From contig JAFIFY010000176.1 in the NCBI GenBank assembly GCA_020831765.1, positions 1 to 63,495 of the forward strand: 63,495 nt of DNA. The letters run 5' to 3'. The notes beneath the pieces are model-generated. The model was given only the letters and a program-made list of their open reading frames with translations, did no database searches and was not told where the DNA came from. Both the position numbers and the translations under genes were made by a program. The stretch's first letter is position 1, and every line of letters begins with the position of its first letter. The stretch is from Phycisphaeraceae bacterium (GTDB lineage: Bacteria; Planctomycetota; Phycisphaerae; Phycisphaerales; Phycisphaeraceae). Shown here piece by piece: positions 46,656 to 56,346 of the stretch.

Positions 46656-49334
46656 ATGCAACTTTCATCAACAACCCGATTTCGGTTCGGAGATTGGGCA
46701 CTGGCGGCTCTGGTCATGGTCCTAACGCTGGGAATGGTCACGCCCGCCGCGCAGGCGCAACAGAATCTCAACGCGGGTGACGCCACCTGGCACATCAGCA
46801 TCAACGAACTCTGGGGAAAGACCAACCGCGGTGAGCCGCGCAACCTTGATATCTACCCCGTGTTCGAGAATGGCAGGTGGGTCCGGGCACTGGCCACGGC
46901 GCGGCGGTTCAACACGTCGATTCATCTCTTTCGCGATACGGATATCCAGCTTCGGGACAATAAGTTCGCCGGTGATCTGGACATCATCCTCACCGCCGAT
47001 CCCTGGGTTCCGGCCGACGGTCAGCCGATTCCCCTGAAGATTCGGATCGAGGGCGAGCTGGTCCGCAGTGATGACGGCCATCACCAGCATGTGCGCGGGA
47101 CTTATGAGGGGACGCTCGGAGGCGAGCGGGTGCGTGGCACGATCGGCGGTGGTGTGGGCGAGACCGAAACCGGGTGGGATAACAGCAATTGGAGTTTCAA
47201 TCTCAATCCCGTTGCCCATTACGAGACCGAGCATCCACCAATTCTGACGGTGGCTGTCGGGGTTGCCGAGGGGAAGGTCAACTGGGGACGTGCCGGAATC
47301 ACCCGGCGGCATAATCAAGGTGCGCCCCGCACCGTCTATTTCCAGACCGATGATCTCAAGTACGACGGCGCGACGGTGCGCGGCAGCTTCGTGCTACCTG
47401 AGCGGGCGGTCGAGTCGGCCGGTGATCCCGAACAGGAGCGCCGGGTGGAGTTCCGAGCCTACCGGGTCCAGGGACTGGTTGGCGGCCAAGCGCGCGTTCA
47501 GGCCTACCGTGATGGTGAGCCCGTTGGTCGCGCGCGGTATTACTACGGCCGGGGCAGCGCTTCGCGCGGCGGGGGGGCGGAGGTCAATCGCGACATTCTC
47601 TGGCGTCACGAAGTGGACAACCGACCGTGGCATGTGCCCACGGCCAACTTTCAGCCGCCGGCCGCCGGCGAGCATCCCCGGTTGCTCTTCCGCAAGTCGG
47701 ACCTGCCGGAACTGCGCCGCCGCGCCCAGACCGAAGAGGGCAAGCGGATTGTTGAGCGACTTCGCGTTCAACTCAACGGTGGCGATGGCCGCGGCATGCC
47801 CGCCGGGCGCAATCCCTTCCGCGGCATGCCCCCGCAGGACAGCCCCAACAGCGCGGTGTCCAATGCCCCCATCGGCGGGGCCTTCACGTTGTTTCACCCC
47901 GCCGGCTATGGCATGCTCTGGCAACTGACTGGAGATGAGGTTTACGCTCGGCTCGGACGCGAGAGCGTGCAGTTGATTCTCGATGGTCAACGCGATCGGG
48001 ACAACCGCTACTCCTTCCGCCACCCACGCGGCACGCTCCGCGCTGGTGTAGCCCTCTCGGCCGTTGCGCTTGCCTATGACCTGCTCTATGACAGTTGGGA
48101 TGCTGATTTTCGCAAGAAAGTGACCGAGGCGCTGGAGAACTATGACGAGGGTGGCCGCGCAACACTGGAGAGTCTCGCTCACGGGGGACAATACATGCCC
48201 GGATCCAATCACTGGGGCATGATGACCGGGGGCGCGGCCAAGGCGCTTCTGGCGATCAGTGGCAATCCGGAAGTGGCGGATCAGGCTAGGATCGACCGGC
48301 TGCTGGAAGTCAGTGCCCGGATGATGGTGCATAACCTCGACCACGCCTTTGGTGACCTGGGCTTCTTCCCTGAAGGAGACGGCACGGGCGTGATGGCCAG
48401 CCTGATCAATTACCTGGCAGCGCTTCAGGCGTGGAAAGTGGCTGGCGGCAAGGACTTCTTCAATGCGCCTCGTGAAAACGTGCGCTGGCTGGTTATGCGA
48501 TGGGTCCTGCTGACGGTGGCTCACCAGGGACGTCCGCATTTTCCCAACTATGGCGGCTATCCGCACAACATCTGGGGACGGGGTATGAGCGGACCGGGCA
48601 CGTTTTCGTGGGGATTCGGCGCGATTCCGGAAGCCGACCGCCCGGCGCTTCTCTGGCTCTATAACCGCGTCCAGCCGCACGTTGGTCCCTTCGAATCTAA
48701 CAACCCTTACCCCTTCTCGACCATCGGCTCGCTGATCAACTGGCCGTTGGGGCTCGCGGAGGAGAACCCGGAAACGGTCCTGCCCAAAGCGGCGGCGGAC
48801 ACGCTGCACGGCCACATCGTCCACCGCAAGCAGTGGAAGGATGGCAACGACATCCTTGTCACGGCCTTCCTGCATACGGGGCATGCCGGCTATATCGGCA
48901 TCGATGATCGGCAGACGATCCGCATCTGGGGCATGGGGCTGCGATCCGACTGGCGAGCGAACCTGCCGGGCGGCGTGCCAGTCCACCATGAAACTTCGGC
49001 CGACGGCTCGGGCACCATCACGGTGCGTCATCCGGGCGCGCTTTCGGCCCTGGGCGTGGACTTCAGCGAAGCGGCGGGTGTGCCGTTGCTGATCGTCGGT
49101 CACGGCCCGGCGTTACCCGCCGGACGCCTCCGCAATACCGGAAGCGCTGATGGCCCCAATATCCACTCGACGACGGTACAGGCCGGCGACCGGAGCTACG
49201 TCATCATCACGATGCAGGATGGCGCACGTCCGGAGGTCACCACCGAAGGCTCGGGCACCGATGCGCGCGTGCGGATCGGTAATCAGACTGTTCGGTTTGA
49301 TGGCGAAAAGCTGATTTTTGAACCTCGCCGGTAA
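46656..49334 (+). CDS. Secreted heparinase II/III-like polysaccharide lyase
   Basis: An 892-residue protein with a signal peptide (MQLSSTTRFRFGDWAL.., cleavage expected after AQA, residue 34). A beta-rich N-terminal part (about 40-340) precedes a helical toroid (about 350-690, with HPRLLFRKSDLPELRRRA, GSNHWGMMTGGAAKALLA and a HNIWGRG region) and a C-terminal beta-sandwich, the heparinase II/III or alginate-lyase architecture. It probably degrades an anionic polysaccharide outside the cell. ATG 46656 has AAGGA nine bases upstream and starts the signal peptide. Substrate unknown. Confidence 0.8.
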   Translation: MQLSSTTRFRFGDWALAALVMVLTLGMVTPAAQAQQNLNAGDATWHISINELWGKTNRGEPRNLDIYPVFENGRWVRALATARRFNTSIHLFRDTDIQLRDNKFAGDLDIILTADPWVPADGQPIPLKIRIEGELVRSDDGHHQHVRGTYEGTLGGERVRGTIGGGVGETETGWDNSNWSFNLNPVAHYETEHPPILTVAVGVAEGKVNWGRAGITRRHNQGAPRTVYFQTDDLKYDGATVRGSFVLPERAVESAGDPEQERRVEFRAYRVQGLVGGQARVQAYRDGEPVGRARYYYGRGSASRGGGAEVNRDILWRHEVDNRPWHVPTANFQPPAAGEHPRLLFRKSDLPELRRRAQTEEGKRIVERLRVQLNGGDGRGMPAGRNPFRGMPPQDSPNSAVSNAPIGGAFTLFHPAGYGMLWQLTGDEVYARLGRESVQLILDGQRDRDNRYSFRHPRGTLRAGVALSAVALAYDLLYDSWDADFRKKVTEALENYDEGGRATLESLAHGGQYMPGSNHWGMMTGGAAKALLAISGNPEVADQARIDRLLEVSARMMVHNLDHAFGDLGFFPEGDGTGVMASLINYLAALQAWKVAGGKDFFNAPRENVRWLVMRWVLLTVAHQGRPHFPNYGGYPHNIWGRGMSGPGTFSWGFGAIPEADRPALLWLYNRVQPHVGPFESNNPYPFSTIGSLINWPLGLAEENPETVLPKAAADTLHGHIVHRKQWKDGNDILVTAFLHTGHAGYIGIDDRQTIRIWGMGLRSDWRANLPGGVPVHHETSADGSGTITVRHPGALSALGVDFSEAAGVPLLIVGHGPALPAGRLRNTGSADGPNIHSTTVQAGDRSYVIITMQDGARPEVTTEGSGTDARVRIGNQTVRFDGEKLIFEPRR

Positions 49335-49443
49335 TTTCAAGATCGTTGCCGACTCAAACCGCCACTCCGGGCGTCGGCCGCGATGACCGGGTGAGCCCCC
49401 GCAGCCACTCATGATCGGCCCCCGGCGGACCGATCAAGTGGAT

Positions 49444-49878
49444 ATGGGCATCAAGTTCATGACCTTCGTGCTGGCCTGCCTGCTGGGCGGGGTGCTCTGG
49501 TTCGGCCTGGGGGACAGTGGCAAGGCGGAAACCGAAGCTCAGCCAGCCGGCGATGTGGTGATCCGTGATATGGGCCATCTGATCGACCTCTGGAACCAGG
49601 AGGAGATCGATGCGTTTCTTCGGCATGTCAACGCGGTGGACTACATCGATGATCTGCCGAGCCTGAGCGAGCAACTCAAGTCCTTCCGCCGCGCGGTCGG
49701 CCAGATCGTCCACCACGACCAGATGACCCTTTGCCAACAACCCGGTGAGCACCACGCCCGGATGGTCGCCGGTTGCCCGACCGCCGCCGAGCGCGGCCTG
49801 GTCTCGATCGAGCTGGGCTACGACCAAAACATGCGGATCGTCGGCTTCAATGTGACGGGCAACGTCTCGACCGATTGA
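49444..49878 (+). CDS. Small membrane-anchored protein of unknown function
   Basis: About 144 residues. A hydrophobic N-terminal segment (FMTFVLACLLGGVLWFGLG) acts as anchor or signal, followed by a soluble, helical part with many charged residues and a CQQPGEHHARMVAGCP motif. I do not recognise it. ATG 49444 starts directly at the anchor; ATG 49411 is the alternative. It lies 109 bases downstream of the lyase on the same strand. Confidence 0.55.
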   Translation: MGIKFMTFVLACLLGGVLWFGLGDSGKAETEAQPAGDVVIRDMGHLIDLWNQEEIDAFLRHVNAVDYIDDLPSLSEQLKSFRRAVGQIVHHDQMTLCQQPGEHHARMVAGCPTAAERGLVSIELGYDQNMRIVGFNVTGNVSTD

Positions 49879-50067
49879 TGGGGAAGTGTTCAGCGGCTCG
49901 ATGCCGACGAACGCGAGGTGAAGCCGGGTGGTAGACCGTGCTGGTGTGTTCTCCGGGCTCGCTCGGTGGCCCTGTCGTCATATCGTAAGCATTGACCATG
50001 CTGATGTTTATACGTCCATGAATTGGTAAACGCGGCGATCGGGCCCGTGCCGTTGTGCCCGTGCGGC

Positions 50068-50114
50068 TTGACATGATCGGGCGGCGCTCTATACTTCGAA
50101 AGTTGGCGAAGTAT
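50068..50114 (+). promoter_or_regulatory. ars operon promoter with ArsR operator
   Basis: TTGACA (50068-50073) and TATACT (50090-50095) are 16 bases apart, a near-perfect sigma70 promoter. ATACTTCG (50091-50098), eight bases, CGAAGTAT (50107-50114) is a perfect inverted repeat that overlaps the -10 box. This is the expected place for an ArsR repressor; arsenite would release it. Confidence 0.85.
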
Positions 50115-50145
50115 CGTAGAATCATCGCCTCTCGGAGCCCTCGGC

Positions 50146-50511
50146 ATGCGGCAGTTCATGGACATCACCAAAGCACTGGGCGACCAGACGCGGGTTCGCA
50201 TCTTGCTCATGTTGCGCGACGGGGAGCTTTGTCTCTGTCAGGTCATCGAGGTGTTGAATCTTGCCCCTTCGACGATCTCCAAGCATGTCGATCTGCTCCG
50301 CCGCGCCGGGCTCATCGAGATGCGCAAGGAAGGCCGCTGGCACTACTACCGGCTCTCCGATGACCGGGCATCGGCGGTCGTGCGTGATGCGCTCCGCTGG
50401 GTGTTCGATGCTCTGAAGGATGAAGAAACCGTCACCTCCGACGCCGCGCGGCTGTGCTGCGTTCGCGAGGCCGATCTCAAGGAGTTGGCCGAGTGCTACA
50501 ACCGAAACTGA
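50146..50511 (+). CDS. arsR: ArsR-family arsenical-responsive repressor
   Basis: A 121-residue winged-helix repressor. The DNA-recognition part (LNLAPSTISKHVDLLRRAGLI) is standard. Cys29 and Cys31 in ELCLC match the Cys-x-Cys arsenite site of the Escherichia coli-type ArsR, and Cys104, Cys105 and Cys117 at the C-terminus may give a second thiol site. Its operator is 32 bases upstream of its start. The arsC start lies inside its 3' end, so the two are coupled. Confidence 0.93.
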   Translation: MRQFMDITKALGDQTRVRILLMLRDGELCLCQVIEVLNLAPSTISKHVDLLRRAGLIEMRKEGRWHYYRLSDDRASAVVRDALRWVFDALKDEETVTSDAARLCCVREADLKELAECYNRN

Positions 50512-50942
50512 AGGTTCTATTTCTCTGCACTGGGAACAGTTGCCGAAGCCAGATGGCCGAAGGCTGGGCCCGCAAGCTCAAGGGTGACACCATCGAGCCC
50601 TACTCGGCGGGCATCCTGAAGCATGGGCTGAATCCTCACGCCGCGCGGGTGATGGCCCAAGCGGGTGTGGATATCTCCGATCACTTCAGCAAAACGCTGG
50701 ATGATCTGCGCGATGTGGCGTTTGATGTGGTCATCACGGTGTGCGGCCACGCCCATGAAACTTGCCCGCGCTTTCCTGGAAACGCAAAGATCGTGCATCG
50801 AGGCTTTGATGATCCGCCCAAGCTTGCCGACAAGGAAACGGACCCGGACAAGGCATTAGGCCATTATCGCCGTGTCCGCGATGAAATCCGGGATTTCGTG
50901 TCGAGTATCGAAAGCGTTCTGAGCCCGGATGCCCGTGTGTGA
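50493..50942 (+). CDS. arsC: Arsenate reductase, thioredoxin-coupled
   Basis: A 149-residue LMW-PTP-fold arsenate reductase. Cys12 in CTGNSCRS is the nucleophile and Cys84 and Cys91 in CGHAHETC form the redox relay, which marks the Staphylococcus/Bacillus thioredoxin-dependent type. It reduces As(V) to As(III). GTG 50493 has AAGGAG at 50479-50484 and overlaps the arsR end by 19 bases, which decides the start. Confidence 0.93.
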   Translation: MLQPKLKVLFLCTGNSCRSQMAEGWARKLKGDTIEPYSAGILKHGLNPHAARVMAQAGVDISDHFSKTLDDLRDVAFDVVITVCGHAHETCPRFPGNAKIVHRGFDDPPKLADKETDPDKALGHYRRVRDEIRDFVSSIESVLSPDARV

Positions 50943-51002
50943 TTCCAGATGCCGCACCACTGGCTCGACCCTTCATTCTCTCCCGGGGCCAAGGAGCAAC
51001 CC

Positions 51003-51959
51003 ATGACCACCACCCCTGAATCCCAAGATGTCCGAGCCGACGGCGTCCGCGATAAAGTCCGTGAAGGGTATAAGACGATCGCATTGACCGGCGTGTACAG
51101 CTCGGGCGTAACGCCACACGGCGCCAAGTCAACACCGCCGGGTGATCTTGCATCAGGCGGCTCATGCTGCGGTCCGACCAGTTCCTGTTGCGGAGGTGAT
51201 GAAGCTTCCAACGGTGGCGCTTCCGGGGGCGGATGGTCGGCGACGGAGTTGGCTGAGAAGATCGGGTATGAAGCCGAGCAGTTGGCCGCGCTGCCCGAAG
51301 GGGCGAACATGGGCCTTTCATGTGGCAATCCGACGGCGATCGGCAAGCTCAAGGAGGGTGAGGTGGTGGTGGACCTTGGCAGTGGGGGCGGCTTTGACTG
51401 TTTCCTGGCCGGGCCGAAGGTGGGGGCAACCGGGCGGGTGATTGGCGTGGACATGACCGCGGAGATGATCAGCCGGGCGAGGCGGAATGCTGTCTCGTAT
51501 CGCAAAACAACGGGTCTTGACAATGTCGAGTTTCGCCTGGGTGAGATCGAGCATCTGCCGATCGGCGACGGCGTGGCCGATGTGGTGATCAGCAATTGTG
51601 TGATCAACCTTTCGCCGGACAAGGCCCAGGTGTTCCGCGAGATCGGCCGTGTGCTCAAGTCGGGCGGGCGCGTGGCCGTTTCGGACATCGTCCTGCTTAA
51701 GTCGTTGCCGGCTGCGGTGCTGGAGATGGTGGAAGCCATGGTTGGCTGTGTCGCCGGCGCGGTGTTGATTTCCGAGTACGAGCGGGGCTTGCGCGATGCG
51801 GGCCTTGAGCGGATCGAGATTCGGCAAAAGCCTGAGTATGTCAAGGCGCTTGAATCGTTCCAGGATCCGCTCTACGCCCGCATCCAGCAGGCGCTGCCGG
51901 CCGGCGCTCGGATCAGCGAGTATCTGGCCAGTGTCGATCTCACGGCTGTGAAATCGTAA
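51003..51959 (+). CDS. arsM: Arsenite S-adenosylmethionine methyltransferase
   Basis: A 318-residue methyltransferase. The SAM-binding motif [11 protein letters not shown] is at residues 122-132. Cys107, Cys199 and Cys249 match the three As(III)-binding cysteines; the last two are 50 apart as in algal ArsM. An N-terminal [14 protein letters not shown] cluster (52-65) adds possible arsenite-binding thiols. It converts As(III) to methylated forms. AAGGAG precedes ATG 51003. Confidence 0.92.
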   Translation: MTTTPESQDVRADGVRDKVREGYKTIALTGVYSSGVTPHGAKSTPPGDLASGGSCCGPTSSCCGGDEASNGGASGGGWSATELAEKIGYEAEQLAALPEGANMGLSCGNPTAIGKLKEGEVVVDLGSGGGFDCFLAGPKVGATGRVIGVDMTAEMISRARRNAVSYRKTTGLDNVEFRLGEIEHLPIGDGVADVVISNCVINLSPDKAQVFREIGRVLKSGGRVAVSDIVLLKSLPAAVLEMVEAMVGCVAGAVLISEYERGLRDAGLERIEIRQKPEYVKALESFQDPLYARIQQALPAGARISEYLASVDLTAVKS

Positions 51960-51991
51960 ATCGGTCCACATGTTTGAAGGAGCCATCGACC

Positions 51992-53170
51992 ATGCAACCT
52001 TCCGTCGCGCGCCGCATGTCCCTGCTGGATCGCTATCTGACGGTCTGGATATTCGCGGCCATGGGTTTGGGCGTGGCAATCGGCTATTTCATGAAGGCCG
52101 GGGTGGAACGCTTCAACGAAGCGCTCACCGTCGGTGAACACACCAATCTGCTCATCGCCTTCGGCCTGATCCTCATGATGTATCCGCCGCTGGCGAAGGT
52201 GAAGTATGAACTGATGCCCAGGGTCTTTTCTGATTTCAAGATCCTCGGCCTGTCGCTGCTGCAGAACTGGATCATCGGACCGGTTCTGATGTTCGGCCTG
52301 GCGATGATCTTTTTCGGCTACATCGCGCCTGCGCTGTTGGGTCCTGATCCACGATGGGGCGATTACATGGTCGGGCTGATCCTCGTGGGCATCGCCCGCT
52401 GCATCGCCATGGTCCTGGTCTGGAACCAGCTTGCCCGGGGCAACAGCGAATATGCCGCCGGGCTCGTGGCGCTCAACAGCGTGTTCCAGATCGTCACCTT
52501 CGGGCTTTATGCGTGGATATTCATCACGGTACTGCCGCCCCTGTTCGGGATCGAAGGTGTTGTGGTCGATGTGACGATCGGGGAGATATTCAAGAGCGTG
52601 ATCATATACCTGGGCATCCCCTTCGCCGCCGGCATCCTCAGCCGGGTGATTCTCGTGCCGCTCAAGGGCAGCGAATGGTACGATCGCGCGTTTGTGCCGG
52701 TGATCTCGCCGATCACGTTGATCGCGCTGCTCTTTACGATCGTGGTGATGTTCAGCACTCAGGGCAGTGAGATCATCGCCAAGCCGTTCGACGTGTTCTG
52801 GATCGCGATTCCGTTGGCGGCGTATTTCGCGATCATGTTCCTGGTCAGTTTCTTCATGGCCTGGAAGGTCGGGGCGGACTATTCCCGTGCCGCGACTCTG
52901 GCATTCACCGCCTCGGGCAATAACTTTGAGCTGGCCATTGCCGTTGCCATCGCGGTATTCGGCATCGGCTCCTCGATCGCCCTGGCGACCGTGGTCGGCC
53001 CGCTGGTCGAGGTCCCGGTGCTCATCGGCCTGGTGCACGTGAGTCTCTACTTCCTGCGAAAGGTCTACGGCGGCGTGGTCCGGGATGATGAGGTGGAACA
53101 GGTTGTTGTCAGCGCTGCGGCCGATGCCTGTGATGCCACCGAGCGCACCCAACGGATCGCCGGTTCCTGA
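51992..53170 (+). CDS. acr3: ACR3-type arsenite efflux permease
   Basis: A 392-residue membrane protein with about ten helices. The ACR3 signature Cys in [13 protein letters not shown] and the conserved glutamate in [16 protein letters not shown] are present. It exports As(OH)3/arsenite driven by the proton gradient. GGAG ten bases before ATG 51992 supports this start over an upstream TTG. It is the last gene of the arsRCM-acr3 unit and lacks an ArsA ATPase. Confidence 0.95.
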   Translation: MQPSVARRMSLLDRYLTVWIFAAMGLGVAIGYFMKAGVERFNEALTVGEHTNLLIAFGLILMMYPPLAKVKYELMPRVFSDFKILGLSLLQNWIIGPVLMFGLAMIFFGYIAPALLGPDPRWGDYMVGLILVGIARCIAMVLVWNQLARGNSEYAAGLVALNSVFQIVTFGLYAWIFITVLPPLFGIEGVVVDVTIGEIFKSVIIYLGIPFAAGILSRVILVPLKGSEWYDRAFVPVISPITLIALLFTIVVMFSTQGSEIIAKPFDVFWIAIPLAAYFAIMFLVSFFMAWKVGADYSRAATLAFTASGNNFELAIAVAIAVFGIGSSIALATVVGPLVEVPVLIGLVHVSLYFLRKVYGGVVRDDEVEQVVVSAAADACDATERTQRIAGS

Positions 53171-53350
53171 ACGTCGAGGTGGCCGCCAGTTGCGCGATCG
53201 AACCAGCACTTGACGTTTACCGCTTCCCTGGTTGGAAGAAATCGCTTTACCCGCCATCATTCATGGGTATGATTGACCCTCTGGATTCACCGCCGCGATG
53301 GACACGGATGCCGTGTGCTTCGACCGCCGTCCGAATTGAGGTAAAGCCTG

Positions 53351-56281
53351 ATGAATCAATCTTTTGCCATCGTCGCCCGGGTTGACCTGCTGATCTTTGG
53401 CGGAACCAGCGCCGCGGTCAGTTGTGCCATCGAGGCCCGCAAGCGAGGCGCTGCGGTGATGTTGATCGCTCCGCGTGCTTATCTGGGCGAAGATATCGCT
53501 TCACGCTTCCGCTTCTGGGAGAAGCCCGATGGCCTGGGAGCATCCAAAATCACGGACCTGGCCGGCGCGCTCTACGGCGATTTCGCCCATCCTCCCACGC
53601 CGATGCACATCAAGTGGACGCTGGAGCGGGCGATGCTCGATGCCGATGTGCCCTTCCTGTTGACCAGTTCACCGACCGGCGCGCTCGTGGACTCCGACGG
53701 GCGAATCCGCGGCGCGGTGATCGCCAATCGGTCCGGCCACCAGGCCATCCTTGCTGGCCACGTGATCGATGCTTCGCTGGAAGGAACCCTGGCCCGAATG
53801 GCTGGACATGTCCCATCGGCCCGGCGCGGTCGGCAGGCCGTCGAGCACATCACTCTTTGTCATGATGACGGATCTGATGCGCCGGGCATCGAAGTTGAAC
53901 GCCTGTCCGGTTATGAGGGAGCGTGCGATGACCACGCGTATCGGCTCTCAGCGCGGCGGTATCGGCTCGAGGTCGATCTTGGTGACGGCTCGCCGGATGC
54001 ATGGAACCGAGCTTCGGCGGAGGTCGTTCAACGCTGCGCTGTCATCGGCGAGTATGCGCACCAGGAGCAGCTAACGCCGGCATCGCCCCCGGGTCCGCTC
54101 AAGTTCGACATCGAGTTGGATTCGCTGACACTTGAGCCGGGACTGACGGTGCTCAGTCCTGAGGCGGTGAGCGATTCAGCGACGGCTCGCACGCTGGAAT
54201 CGCCGCTGGCCGCGATGCTGATCGCAAGCCGCATGGGAAGCGCACTGCCGGTCGGGGACCGGGAATTGATCGATCCGAGCGAACTGAACGTACGTTGTCA
54301 CAGCGCCGAGCCGGTCAAGCGTGGCGAGATCCGTATGCTGACCCATGCGCTTCGGCCTGGCTGTGCGGGCCGGGAGCATATCCGGATCGAGGTGAAGACG
54401 CTGCCGCGCCTTGGGGGATATGAGGTGCTCGTGATCGGGGGCGGCACGGGCGGCGCTCCCGCGGCGATCGCGGCCGCCAAGGCCGTCGCTTCGACGGCGA
54501 TCATTGAATCCGGGCCGGCTCTCGGTGGCGTGGGCACGCTGGGACAGATCACACGGTACTGGTTCGGCAACCGCGTGGGGTTCACGTCGATCATCGATCA
54601 GGGCGTTCGCGAACTCGAATACCACGAATCAATCAGAAACCACAAGAGCGGATGGTCCATCAGCGCCAAGTCCGCCTATCTGCACCGACGTTGTCATGAA
54701 GAAGGCGTGAGCCTCTGGTTTCGGTCGATGGCCGTGGGCGTATGGGTGGAAGGTGAGCGGGTGCGGGGTGTCGTGGTGGCCGGCCCGCACGGGTACGGCC
54801 TGCTTGAATCAAAGGTGGTGATTGACAGCACGGGTTGTGCCGACATTCCCGCGGCGGCGGGCGCGCCGACGATGGAGATCGGCGATGAGCATGTAGCGGT
54901 GCAGGGCACCGGGTTGGCGGGCATGGACCCGGGCCGCGACTATCGAAACTCCGATCACAATTTCTGCGATGACACCGACGTGTTGGATACCACCGCTTTC
55001 TTCGTCAGCAGCAGAAAGAAGTTCATGACTTCGTTCGACGCCGGGCAACTGGTCGATTCGCGCGAGCGGCGTCAGATTGTCGGCGAGCTGACGCTGGAGC
55101 CCGTCGATTTTCTCTTTGAACGACGATTTCCCGATACGATCTGCATCGCCAGCAGCAACTTTGATTCCCACGGCTTCACCATACATCCGATCTTCACCAT
55201 CAAGCCGCCCAACAAGGAGCGCTTATGGGTGGATGTGCCCTATCGATGTCTGTTGCCCCGTGGCATTGATGGCGTACTGGTCACCGGCCTGGGTGTGAGC
55301 GCTCATCGTGATGCGATCCCGGTGATTCGCATGCAGGCCGATGTGCAGAACCAGGGCTACGCCGCCGGGTACGCCGCGGCCATGGCGGTACACGACGGAG
55401 TGAGCATTCGCCAAATCGATATCCGCAAGCTCCAGCGGCATCTGGTCGAGATTGGCAACCTGCCCGAACGCGTGTTGAGCGATGCCGACTCCTTTCCGAT
55501 CGACGATGCGCGGCTGGATGAGGCGGTCGCCGAGCATTGGGACGACTATGGGGGCCTGGCGCTGATCTTTTCAGACCCGGAGCGCTCCGTGCCCCGCCTG
55601 CTCAAGGCTCTGGAAGCGCCCGGAGATGCGGATCGACGTGAGCGGTACGCGTTGATCCTTGCCTTGATGGATGAGCCGGCCGGTGAGCCTTTGCTTCGCG
55701 AGGCGGTGACGTCGGCCCATTGGGATGAAGGCTGGAACTACCGCGGTATGGGACAGTTCGGCATGTCGCTTTCGCCGCTCGATGCACGGATCGTCGGCCT
55801 GGGCCGGGTGGGCGGTGCCGCCGCGTGGACCGTGCTGGAAGCCAAAATCGAGCAATTGATCCAGCGCGCCCGCGAGGCCGACACGCTGCCCGAATTCTCC
55901 CACTGCCACGCGCTCACCCTCGCCTTCGAATCGCTTTGGAAGCGCCATCCCAACCCTGATGCGCCCCGACTCCTGGCGCAACTGCTTGATATGCCGGGCA
56001 TCACGGGCCATGCCCACACCAGCCTGAGCAAAGTGCTCAGCGCCGTGACCGATGATCCCAACGAAAACGACGTTCGCAATCGCGCCCTCCGCGAGCTTCA
56101 CCTGGGACGCGCTCTGTTGCGCATCGGCGATTTGAACGGGCGGGGACGGGCCATTGTCCAACACTATGCCAACGATCTGCGCGGCCACTTCGCCCGGCAC
56201 GCCCGTGCGGTTCTGCAAGCCGCCGGCGGCGATGAGGATGGACAGCCCGCGCCGGGGCGTCACCAAGCTCTGACGGCATAG
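53351..56281 (+). CDS. Twin FAD-dependent oxidoreductase (PF12831-like)
   Basis: A 976-residue protein without a signal peptide. The first Rossmann motif (residues 11-33, LIFGGTSAAVSCAIEA) is degenerate, lacking the usual third glycine. A second one near residue 357, VLVIGGGTGGAPAAIAAAKA, is complete and is followed by GGVGTLGQITRYW, a flavin-binding pattern of FAD_oxidored proteins. The C-terminal 200 residues look helical and HEAT-like. Such proteins are common in planctomycetes, often near polysaccharide genes; substrate unknown. GAGG precedes ATG 53351. Confidence 0.75.
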   Translation: MNQSFAIVARVDLLIFGGTSAAVSCAIEARKRGAAVMLIAPRAYLGEDIASRFRFWEKPDGLGASKITDLAGALYGDFAHPPTPMHIKWTLERAMLDADVPFLLTSSPTGALVDSDGRIRGAVIANRSGHQAILAGHVIDASLEGTLARMAGHVPSARRGRQAVEHITLCHDDGSDAPGIEVERLSGYEGACDDHAYRLSARRYRLEVDLGDGSPDAWNRASAEVVQRCAVIGEYAHQEQLTPASPPGPLKFDIELDSLTLEPGLTVLSPEAVSDSATARTLESPLAAMLIASRMGSALPVGDRELIDPSELNVRCHSAEPVKRGEIRMLTHALRPGCAGREHIRIEVKTLPRLGGYEVLVIGGGTGGAPAAIAAAKAVASTAIIESGPALGGVGTLGQITRYWFGNRVGFTSIIDQGVRELEYHESIRNHKSGWSISAKSAYLHRRCHEEGVSLWFRSMAVGVWVEGERVRGVVVAGPHGYGLLESKVVIDSTGCADIPAAAGAPTMEIGDEHVAVQGTGLAGMDPGRDYRNSDHNFCDDTDVLDTTAFFVSSRKKFMTSFDAGQLVDSRERRQIVGELTLEPVDFLFERRFPDTICIASSNFDSHGFTIHPIFTIKPPNKERLWVDVPYRCLLPRGIDGVLVTGLGVSAHRDAIPVIRMQADVQNQGYAAGYAAAMAVHDGVSIRQIDIRKLQRHLVEIGNLPERVLSDADSFPIDDARLDEAVAEHWDDYGGLALIFSDPERSVPRLLKALEAPGDADRRERYALILALMDEPAGEPLLREAVTSAHWDEGWNYRGMGQFGMSLSPLDARIVGLGRVGGAAAWTVLEAKIEQLIQRAREADTLPEFSHCHALTLAFESLWKRHPNPDAPRLLAQLLDMPGITGHAHTSLSKVLSAVTDDPNENDVRNRALRELHLGRALLRIGDLNGRGRAIVQHYANDLRGHFARHARAVLQAAGGDEDGQPAPGRHQALTA

Positions 56282-56346
56282 TTGTCCTGTCGGGCCACCA
56301 AGGATCGGAACGAGCAGGGCTGGCGTGTATCGCCGCGCCCGGATGG

